DNA of 7,097 nucleotides, from NCBI GenBank assembly GCA_018608735.1, contig JABAYZ010000114.1, positions 1 to 7,097 of the forward strand. The letters are read 5' to 3'. The notes under the pieces are model-generated. The model was not told where the DNA came from. It was given only the letters and a program-made list of their open reading frames with translations, and did not search any database. This document shows positions 1-5,322 of the stretch, in pieces; position 1 is the first letter of the stretch, and the number at the start of each line of letters is the position of its first letter. The stretch comes from Flavobacteriaceae bacterium. GTDB taxonomy: Bacteria > Bacteroidota > Bacteroidia > Flavobacteriales > Flavobacteriaceae. The position numbers and the translations under genes were made by a program.

Positions 1-2
1 TT

Positions 3-131
3 GGATCAGAGGCCAATCATACACTAACAATTAACGTAGCCCAGTCAGATGAGGCTGCTCAGCTGGCGCAGCCTGGATTTATACCTTTTCATAAATGCTC
101 TTGCTATTCTAGTGATATCATAACAACATAA
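3..131 (+). CDS. Possible C-terminal tail of an unknown protein entering from the left edge (partial)
   Basis: The frame beginning at base 3 stays open for 42 codons and ends at a TAA at 129-131. The other two forward frames close within about 35 bases. The peptide reads like ordinary protein (it includes TLTINVAQSDEAAQLAQPGF) and ends with two cysteines spaced CSC before a Ser/Thr-rich tail. I do not recognise the family. There is no start codon in the window, so if real this is the 3' end of a gene that begins upstream. It lies 95 bases before the next start on the same strand. A 42-codon open stretch can occur by chance, so confidence is low. Confidence 0.35.
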   Translation, partial: GSEANHTLTINVAQSDEAAQLAQPGFIPFHKCSCYSSDIITT

Positions 132-226
132 AACCTCTCTAAAAGCTAGCATTGCTAACCGATAAGCATTGGGTCAAAATGTTTATGGTTTCTCTAATTG
201 ATGCAAGAGGTGAAAGGAAAAAAATC

Positions 227-652
227 ATGGCTAAACGAAAGAAACCTTCAATTATTTTTAACATGAATTGTGAATGCAATATTTTAGTAACAGATGGTGA
301 TACTACGCAACTACTCAAAGATTTAGATCGAGGCGAGGCGTGTCTTTCGTATTCTTTTGAATTAGACAATGGCCTTACCACGGGTGGCTGCTTTTATCCT
401 GACCATTTCCAAAGCGGTTCTATGATTTTAGAGGCCAAAGAGGACCAAAAATTTTCTCTTAAAGTAAACGGCACCGCAATCATTGAATATGATGATTTTA
501 CCGACTTCGAGATATTCCAAGCTTGGAAAGCCGAGCCAGGCAAAATATTTCCGATGCTTAAGGGCGTCCGGGACTCCACTCCCACGACCCATTATATCGA
601 CGGAGATAAGAGTGGACGGGTTCGACTAGGGAGTGTGGAATTTCACGTTTAG
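227..652 (+). CDS. Hypothetical protein, 141 aa, probably beta-rich and soluble
   Basis: I do not recognise the family. The frame is open from 152, but the ATG at 227 is preferred because AAAGGA lies 8 bases upstream and the protein then opens with the basic stretch MAKRKK. Upstream alternatives (TTG 152, ATG 179, ATG 185) have no comparable ribosome binding site. There is no signal peptide or membrane segment. The body alternates hydrophobic and polar residues, as in beta strands, with acidic patches near YDDFTDFEIF (about residues 88-97). The C terminus is short and strand-like (VRLGSVEFHV). The two early cysteines are spaced CEC. It converges on the minus-strand gene at 662-1006, with only 9 bases between the stops, so the two are separate units and could interfere with each other's transcription. 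No function can be assigned. Confidence 0.7.
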   Translation: MAKRKKPSIIFNMNCECNILVTDGDTTQLLKDLDRGEACLSYSFELDNGLTTGGCFYPDHFQSGSMILEAKEDQKFSLKVNGTAIIEYDDFTDFEIFQAWKAEPGKIFPMLKGVRDSTPTTHYIDGDKSGRVRLGSVEFHV

Positions 653-661
653 CTGCAGCCT

Positions 662-1006
662 TCATTTAAAGTGTGTTTTTAAAATAAGTTTTTCATTTTT
701 GTTGAATAGATTTAGTGCCATTAATTTCTTTTCTAAAAAAACTTCAGTCTCACTTTGAAGAGTTTCCAAAAAGTCTGGATCATAGGACTTTATATCCAGC
801 CCGTCAAAACGTATATCGATGCAGGCTTGCTGTGAGCTTTTAACAAGGGAAAACATACCCCCAAGTAAAATGGCATCAAACGTTACGGCAGAAAACTCTT
901 TTCTTAAATAGTTTTCGAGGGGTTCTTCAAAGCTATATAGTGTCTCCAAAATGTCATCAGAAAACATGGCGCTATCATTCGTCAAAAACTTCTCCTCCCA
1001 GTTCAT
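662..1006 (-). CDS. Hypothetical protein, 114 aa, acidic
   Basis: I do not recognise the family. The frame extends to a TTG at 1027, but the ATG at 1006 (start MNWEEKFLTN) is the more natural start. Neither start has a strong Shine-Dalgarno; only a GGGG sits about 14 bases before the ATG. The protein is small and soluble-looking, probably mixed alpha/beta. It has a helical acidic N terminus, a hydrophobic stretch (FDAILLGGMFSLV, about residues 44-56), a strand with CIDIRF, and a basic C-terminal end (KNEKLILKTHFK). The size and acidity resemble immunity-type proteins, but no toxin is visible beside it and I do not claim that role. Its 5' end lies about 30 bases from the start of a recombinase remnant on the other strand, so its original promoter may have been replaced. 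Confidence 0.6.
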   Translation of the reverse strand: MNWEEKFLTNDSAMFSDDILETLYSFEEPLENYLRKEFSAVTFDAILLGGMFSLVKSSQQACIDIRFDGLDIKSYDPDFLETLQSETEVFLEKKLMALNLFNKNEKLILKTHFK

Positions 1007-1035
1007 ACAAAAAATTATGAGCCCCAAAAGCTTAA

Positions 1036-1296
1036 CAGGTAGCTAACAACGAGCACAATCTCAATCGTGCATTCGACGCATTACTGACGGAACTGGAGTT
1101 AAAGACTCGTGCAGGCGCTAGGATAAGCGTTCTGTATGGCCTCAGGCATTTCTACGCCACGCTGAACCTAGAACGTGGTGTGACGACACATGCATTAAGC
1201 AGACAGCTTGGGAATAGTACGGAAATGATAGACAGACATTATAGCAAGTACAGTCCGCTGCTAAATGCTGAGGTGCATAGTGGGCGGAAGCGGTAA
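1036..1296 (+). pseudogene. Truncated tyrosine recombinase (integrase), C-terminal catalytic end only
   Basis: The forward frame from 1036 to the TAA at 1294-1296 encodes about 86 residues matching the C-terminal end of phage-type tyrosine recombinases. The LYGLRHFYAT block carries the catalytic Arg. LSRQLGNSTEMIDRHYSKY holds the LGxS helix and the nucleophile-type Tyr in HYSK. A TAA at 1033-1035 closes the frame upstream and there is no credible start. The core-binding domain and the first catalytic Arg block are therefore missing, and an intact relative would be several hundred residues long. The Tyr-bearing end is intact, so the break lies 5' of it. This is the remnant of an integrated element whose front was replaced by the region carrying the small unknown genes. 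It should be inactive. Confidence 0.8.
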
Positions 1297-1329
1297 GCAC
1301 TACTAATTCCTGGTTGAAAACAGAATTAG

Positions 1330-1524
1330 CTCGCTGGAACGTGTTTTTGTGATTTCAAAATTAAGGCTGCTAGCTTTGACTGCAACAAGGCTACCACAGA
1401 GACTGAAATAGCTATTTGCAGCGATCCTGAGCTGAGTGCTTTGGATGATCGATTGAGTGGGGTTTATGTAAAAGGCAGGCAGGTTACGAAAAATGTCTCT
1501 GGCAATAATCTTAAAATCCAATAA
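1330..1524 (+). pseudogene. Remnant of an LprI-family (DUF1311) protein
   Basis: The forward frame from 1330 to the TAA at 1522-1524 contains AASFDCNKATTETEIAICSD, then PELSALDDRLSGVY. This is the typical start of the mature LprI/DUF1311 domain, with its two conserved cysteines (FDC and AICSD) and the DPELSALDxxL helix. LprI-type proteins are exported and have been linked to lysozyme inhibition. The match begins just where the signal peptide cleavage site would be. Upstream residues do not form a signal peptide, the frame is closed by TAG at 1327, and there is no start codon. The domain also stops early: after GVYVKGRQ the sequence becomes unrelated and ends within about 15 residues. It is therefore broken at both ends. 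An opposite-strand open frame covers the same bases but looks like a shadow. Confidence 0.65.
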
Positions 1525-1636
1525 CAGCATAAAAATTAATGAAAGGCCTCACTTAAAATATGCACCGTTTAATAGTCTATAGAGACTAATCAAGTGTACA
1601 GTCGGCTTGACCACTAGTTCATATAAAATCAATAGC
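1525..1636. other. Non-coding spacer after the gene remnants
   Basis: I see no gene here. The only structure noted is a small inverted repeat, TAGTCT-ATAG-AGACTA, at 1573-1588. It has no T tract, so it is not a convincing terminator. The spacer separates the decayed fragments from the 3' end of the minus-strand gene at 1637. Confidence 0.5.
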
Positions 1637-2512
1637 TTATGGCGCTGCGGTTTTTAAAGGCCTATGCATTTCCTCAACATAGCGCCGCCAATTTGTCGCT
1701 TGAAAATATTCCTGTTCATTCAAAAACGCCCGTGTCTTTTTTTTATCAGTTGTAAATGAGAATATGTATTCTTCCGCTTTTGATGGGCTGATATCCTGAT
1801 CAAGTTTTGATGATAATCTATTGGCAATTAGCGAAACAGCCAAAAGGTAATCTTCATAAACTTTGTAGTTATTCTCTTTTTTTACATAATAATAATGATC
1901 TCCGCTTTTCTTTTTTGCCCCCCGATTAAGTTGGATATATTCTTCATTGAAGAGCAAATTTACTGAGCGACTCGTCCACTGATCCATTATTAGACCATCG
2001 CCGCTTCCTAAAAAGAATATAAGTTTTGTGTAAAAGGCGGGGCCTACGGCAGGCATTAAGCCGCAATTATGTAAGTGATGGAAATCTTTATATGCGTTTA
2101 CAGCGCTGATCTTGTCGTCCAAAAGGTTAAAGCATGTAAACTTCCAGTTATCCCAATGCTCTTTTTTCTGTGACTTTCTAGCCCATCTAGTTCCTTGGCC
2201 ACCCCAGGCAAAAATATTTGCCACGCATGACCTGACAAACTTTTCTTGGCAACTTGCTGAGTTGAGTTTTGTTAAATGTATCAAACTTCTCAATTCGTAT
2301 CTATCGTAAGACTTATCTTCAAATTCCATTGGGTCTAAATCGATTTCCTTGTCCCAGTCTCCTTCATATTTCTCATAATTTCTTTTTGCTGTTTGGAGCC
2401 ATTTTTTAGTTGATTTGCCAAGCCAGACACCTTTTTTAACTTTTTCAGAAGCGGTGCTAACTTCTTTCACACATCGAAGTAAGTTTTGAAAATGTTTTTC
2501 GTTGATTTGCAA
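1637..2512 (-). CDS. Helix-hairpin-helix, OGG-glycosylase-fold-like protein, 291 aa
   Basis: The start is TTG at 2512. A GGAG lies 7 bases upstream, a TGA closes the frame a little further up, and there is no in-frame ATG or GTG between, so the TTG is well supported. The N terminus (1-60) is basic and helical, followed by a helical middle with WGGQGTRWARKS near 103-114. At about 150-168, GLMPAVGPAFYTKLIFFL looks like the helix-hairpin-helix of OGG/HhH-GPD DNA glycosylases. IMDQWTSRSV at 175-184 then supplies an Asp (D177) where that superfamily has its catalytic Asp. The lysine that bifunctional OGG enzymes carry in the hairpin appears displaced (K163, two residues after F160-Y161). It may thus be monofunctional, or bind DNA without cutting a base. 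I infer a role in recognising or processing modified or damaged DNA. The gene follows the acidic HTH gene in the same direction after 155 bases. Confidence 0.6.
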   Translation of the reverse strand: MQINEKHFQNLLRCVKEVSTASEKVKKGVWLGKSTKKWLQTAKRNYEKYEGDWDKEIDLDPMEFEDKSYDRYELRSLIHLTKLNSASCQEKFVRSCVANIFAWGGQGTRWARKSQKKEHWDNWKFTCFNLLDDKISAVNAYKDFHHLHNCGLMPAVGPAFYTKLIFFLGSGDGLIMDQWTSRSVNLLFNEEYIQLNRGAKKKSGDHYYYVKKENNYKVYEDYLLAVSLIANRLSSKLDQDISPSKAEEYIFSFTTDKKKTRAFLNEQEYFQATNWRRYVEEMHRPLKTAAP

Positions 2513-2634
2513 GTACTTACTCCAAATGATTGACGCTAGGTATCAAAGCTCATCTTCGCCTAAACGTTTTGAACGTTTCCATCATGCTCCAGATGTTAGC
2601 AACGTGGTAAGCTCCATGAAAGTAACTTTTCATT

Positions 2635-2662
2635 AAAAAAAACTGACATCGGGCTCTCCAGT
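2635..2662 (-). terminator. Weak possible rho-independent terminator after the acidic HTH gene
   Basis: On the minus strand, just after the stop of the acidic HTH gene, a short imperfect stem (ACTGG with TCAGT, loop of about 11 bases) is followed by eight T residues. The T tract is clear but the stem is short. Termination here would be partial at best, and it would set the expression of the OGG-fold gene apart from the gene upstream of it. Confidence 0.2.
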
Positions 2663-2667
2663 CTAGA

Positions 2668-4317
2668 TCATTCTTTTATGCCCAAGAACCAGACATTATC
2701 CCCGTCACTGCCTGCGTATCCCCATCCAGGAGAAGCACTTGCACTGGCCCATGCCCCACTGTCTGGTAGATATTCTGCAAGTTCTGCAGTAGAAATCCCG
2801 CCGTTCAGAGGAATTTCAAATTGCACCGATATAGTTACAATCAGACAATCATCGTATCCAATTTTGACGGATGTATTTTCACTTGAACACTCAAATTCAA
2901 TATACTCCGTACTCGCAAAAAACACCTCTGGATCATCATCGAGATCGCCAGGCCCAAATTCAAATGAAAGGTTAGAAAGCAGCAATTTTGTAGCTTCTTC
3001 GTAGTTTTCATCGTCACAAAGCTGCTTCAGTTCATCAACCAGGTTTTGAACATCTTCGTCTTCTATTTGATCTTCGTCGACTAACCCTCGTTTAATTTGA
3101 AATTCAAAAAGACCAATGTCACCTTCATTAGTTTCAACATCGTCGATCCCCGACGCATCTGACACATCCGATCCATCGACGTGAATTTTTACAGCACTTT
3201 CCGATCCAAATTCAGTAACTGGCTGATAAGCCGTTGGGAAAATGCCAGAATCTTCATCATTAACAGCACTTGGACGATCCATCTCATCATGCTTTTTTAA
3301 GGCAGCTTCAACGGCTTCATCTTCGTCATCCGTTAATACCCAATAGTAATATTGTTCATTGTCTTCGTCATCGATCACAACTTCTGTGTAATCTGAGTGT
3401 TTGTCTTCATCAAAATCATTAGTTTCGTCGCCATCATCATAGGAAATCGGCTCCTCTATCTGCGCTTCGCCAGTGAACTCACAGGAAAGCTTACTATCGA
3501 GCTTTTCAAAGGCACACAAAACTACGAATACGGTATCATCCTTTTTAGCGTCGAAAAGAAACTCATACATTTCTGCAGAATTTTCATCATCTGATGTTTT
3601 GTTTGCTGAGGGCACATATCCTTCCACAGGTTGTTCAGTTAAGACTTCAGCAGCGTAGATAAATCCATTTGGCCCCTTGATAGTTCCCTCTGCACGAAAA
3701 TCATCGTCTTCAAACAAGAATTTAAGTTCAGAAAGTTCAATTTGACCCGCTTTTATCGGACATTCAGACACTTTTCCTTTTTTTAATTTAATTGGTACTG
3801 TCACAGTGTCTGCAGAGCCATAAACATCACAATTCAGATTATATGAGAACTGTGTGTTGTCGCTGCCAACACCCTTTAAAAAATCACTTCTCAACCAATT
3901 CGTTTCATTGGTTGTAAGCTGATCAGTAATTGCCGATGTTTCATTTTTACCGCCAGCTGCCAACTCTTCCGTACCAGAAATAAATAATTTAATTGGCTCA
4001 TCTGTAATTGTTTCCGAGGTTGTTTCGGTAGACACATAAAGATCGCCATCACTGTCAATAGTTCCCACTACCGTAGACTTTTGTAACCAGCTTTGTATGA
4101 GCTCAACGGATATTCCTATCTTTTTCTCCTTGGACATGTCTGGCATTTCAATCTCCTCTGAAAACTTAATTTTCCAATTACGAACAAGTGTAGGGTTTAC
4201 GCCAAATTGCTCACCTACCGATGCGAGTGTAGCTCCAGGTTTTTGTGCTGCTTCTGCGACCTCCTTTTTGAAATCATCAGAGTAAGTATTCTTTTTGTTT
4301 GATGTATTGTTAGACAT
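2668..4317 (-). CDS. Large acidic protein with N-terminal IS3 OrfA-like helix-turn-helix, 549 aa
   Basis: The ATG at 4317 is chosen because AGGAGG lies 11 bases upstream; a GTG at 4377 would add 20 residues and has a poorer site. Residues about 11-52 (YSDDFKKEVAEAA, then LASVGEQFGVNPTLVRNWK) form a typical HTH_Tnp_1 DNA-binding domain, as in OrfA of IS3/IS911-type elements. No transposase catalytic domain follows. The rest is unlike any transposase: predicted beta-rich segments around 85-290, a very acidic stretch at about 291-350 with 24 Asp/Glu in 60 residues, another acidic segment near 390-470, and a Ser/Gly/Trp-rich C terminus (SASASPGWGYAGSDGDNVWF). By hand count the whole protein has about 123 D/E against about 40 K/R. 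There is no signal peptide or membrane helix. It may be a DNA-binding adaptor or a DNA mimic, which is inference. Automated pipelines may mislabel it as a transposase. It is divergent from the membrane-HTH gene. Confidence 0.8.
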   Translation of the reverse strand: MSNNTSNKKNTYSDDFKKEVAEAAQKPGATLASVGEQFGVNPTLVRNWKIKFSEEIEMPDMSKEKKIGISVELIQSWLQKSTVVGTIDSDGDLYVSTETTSETITDEPIKLFISGTEELAAGGKNETSAITDQLTTNETNWLRSDFLKGVGSDNTQFSYNLNCDVYGSADTVTVPIKLKKGKVSECPIKAGQIELSELKFLFEDDDFRAEGTIKGPNGFIYAAEVLTEQPVEGYVPSANKTSDDENSAEMYEFLFDAKKDDTVFVVLCAFEKLDSKLSCEFTGEAQIEEPISYDDGDETNDFDEDKHSDYTEVVIDDEDNEQYYYWVLTDDEDEAVEAALKKHDEMDRPSAVNDEDSGIFPTAYQPVTEFGSESAVKIHVDGSDVSDASGIDDVETNEGDIGLFEFQIKRGLVDEDQIEDEDVQNLVDELKQLCDDENYEEATKLLLSNLSFEFGPGDLDDDPEVFFASTEYIEFECSSENTSVKIGYDDCLIVTISVQFEIPLNGGISTAELAEYLPDSGAWASASASPGWGYAGSDGDNVWFLGIKE

Positions 4318-4484
4318 TGTCTCTGTAGCCTCCTGCGGAGCTTGAACCTTAAAATTTTCAGTAGGTATGGCAACCACCTGTTTGATAACCTTGTAACAAC
4401 TGACTTTAGTATGATGTTGATAGAAACATAATCTTTATGAAAGCAATCTAGCAAGTGTCTTTCAAAAATTAACCGCCTTGTAGT

Positions 4485-4512
4485 CTGTTCAGTTTTATAT
4501 TTAATTTATAAT
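4485..4512 (+). promoter_or_regulatory. Likely sigma70-type promoter for the membrane-HTH gene and nuclease gene
   Basis: A perfect TATAAT at 4507-4512 lies about 60 bases before the ATG at 4573. The -35 is weak: CTGTTC at 4485-4490 with a 16-base spacer. A strong -10 with a poor -35 fits a promoter that is regulated or assisted by an activator. Transcription would start near 4519, upstream of the inverted repeat at 4539-4553. Confidence 0.45.
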
Positions 4513-4538
4513 TCTTGTAGACCCGTGATAATCAAAAC

Positions 4539-4553
4539 TTAACCAAGGGTTAA
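4539..4553. promoter_or_regulatory. Perfect inverted repeat TTAACC-AAG-GGTTAA, candidate operator
   Basis: Two 6-base arms are exact reverse complements across a 3-base spacer. The repeat sits between the predicted transcription start (about 4519) and the ribosome binding site at 4562-4566. A bound protein there would block transcription of the rightward arm. An extra copy of the TTAACC half-site is at 4469-4474. The HTH proteins encoded on either side are the obvious candidate binders, but that link is inferred. With a 3-base loop it is less likely to act as an RNA hairpin. Confidence 0.4.
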
Positions 4554-4572
4554 ATCGAGGCAGGGGCACTCT

Positions 4573-5262
4573 ATGAAAAATAAATTGTACGTTATCGCAA
4601 TATTTGTGGTCGTGATATTCTACTTTGGCTGTTTTTGGGTTCTTTTCGAATGGAACCTCGCTGGTGACGATACGTCGTTCATTTTTCAAGTTGTAGTTGC
4701 GCTCATGAGTACTGGTTTACTCGCCATCATTACGGCCGTGATGTTTACCTTCCAATCACAAATTGAGAATAAAAAAGAAAACAAAGCCAAAATATTTGAA
4801 AAGAAAATTTCCTTTTACACAGAAGTTCTGAGTGAACTTGATGGTATTTTTGCTAATGGAAGAGACGAAAAATCCTCACATAAATTCGTGTTCCTCGTGT
4901 CTAAAGCAATGCTCGTAGCGAGCCCCACCGCCGCTCAAAGTTTTTCTGACCTCTTCGTATCCTTTGAAAAACAGGAAGGGACTGAAAAGTATTTCATCGA
5001 ATTCTTAAAGGCAGCACGAGCAGATCTAGATTTAATTGATGATCTCAGTGCGGGTGGCATTGACAAATTTGAACCAGTTTTAGCCTCACTAAAAGGCGAG
5101 ATTATTCAAGAAACCAAAAACTTAAGATTTTGGTCTTCTGAACAAAAAAGTGAAATTATTGAACAATATGATTTGCAAAAAAATAACAAAGTCAAATGGC
5201 TAAGAGAAACCCATCAATTATATCCTTCTCAAATCGCTACATGGCGTCGTCAACTTAAATAA
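4573..5262 (+). CDS. Two-pass membrane protein with C-terminal OrfA-like helix-turn-helix, 229 aa
   Basis: The ATG at 4573 has AGGGG 6 bases upstream. Residues 5-27 (YVIAIFVVVIFYFGCFWVLF) and about 37-60 (FIFQVVVALMSTGLLAIITA) are membrane helices joined by a short loop containing GDD. A charged, coiled-coil-like stretch follows (QIENKKENKAKIFEKKI, 63-79). Next is a helical soluble domain (about 80-185) with a VASPTA segment at 115-120. The last 43 residues (187-229: SSEQKSEIIEQYDL, then KWLRETHQLYPSQIATWRRQ) resemble the HTH of IS3-type OrfA proteins, with the hallmark final W-R-R-Q-L. With both helices near the N terminus and a basic region after the second, the soluble part should face the cytoplasm. 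The gene starts what looks like an operon with the exonuclease 60 bases downstream, and is divergent from the acidic HTH gene. Function unknown; a membrane-anchored DNA sensor or effector is inference. Confidence 0.85.
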   Translation: MKNKLYVIAIFVVVIFYFGCFWVLFEWNLAGDDTSFIFQVVVALMSTGLLAIITAVMFTFQSQIENKKENKAKIFEKKISFYTEVLSELDGIFANGRDEKSSHKFVFLVSKAMLVASPTAAQSFSDLFVSFEKQEGTEKYFIEFLKAARADLDLIDDLSAGGIDKFEPVLASLKGEIIQETKNLRFWSSEQKSEIIEQYDLQKNNKVKWLRETHQLYPSQIATWRRQLK

Positions 5263-5322
5263 AGAAGCATTGAAAGCCATTGGCCCCGCACGAAATTGCA
5301 AGTGAAGGAAGAAAGGTCCGAA

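Larger units (their letters stand above)
4318..4572. promoter_or_regulatory. Divergent control region between the two HTH-domain genes
   Basis: This 255-base region holds the promoters for both arms. For the rightward arm there is a perfect -10 box and an inverted repeat (listed separately). For the leftward arm the best candidates on the minus strand are TTGCTA followed 18 bases later by TATGTT (around 4430-4455), or TTGAAA near 4460 with a poor -10; neither is convincing. The half-site TTAACC of the inverted repeat recurs at 4469-4474, which hints that one protein could bind both sides. I see no gene inside the region. Confidence 0.5.

Noticed and set aside
1030..1051. GCTTAAC and GCTAACAAC motifs resembling integron attC core sites
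   Set aside because: No matching GTTRRRY partner with paired inner arms lies at a suitable distance, and the sequence runs straight into recombinase coding sequence.
1303..1530. Minus-strand open frame of 75 codons over the LprI-like remnant
   Set aside because: The plus strand over the same bases has clear LprI-family residues (FDC, AICSD, DPELSALDD), so the minus frame is best explained as a shadow.
2562..2579. Tandem AACGTTT repeat upstream of the OGG-fold gene, considered as an operator
   Set aside because: Only two short copies with no clear promoter beside them; too weak to list as a site.
2678..3004. Plus-strand open frame of 108 codons inside the acidic HTH gene
   Set aside because: It is antisense to a well-supported gene, has no ribosome binding site and has a Pro/Ser-rich composition typical of a shadow frame.
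4215..4454. Minus-strand 79-codon frame overlapping the 5' end of the acidic HTH gene
   Set aside because: It is out of frame with the HTH domain, its Arg/Leu-rich content looks like a shifted reading, and the HTH frame has the good ribosome binding site.
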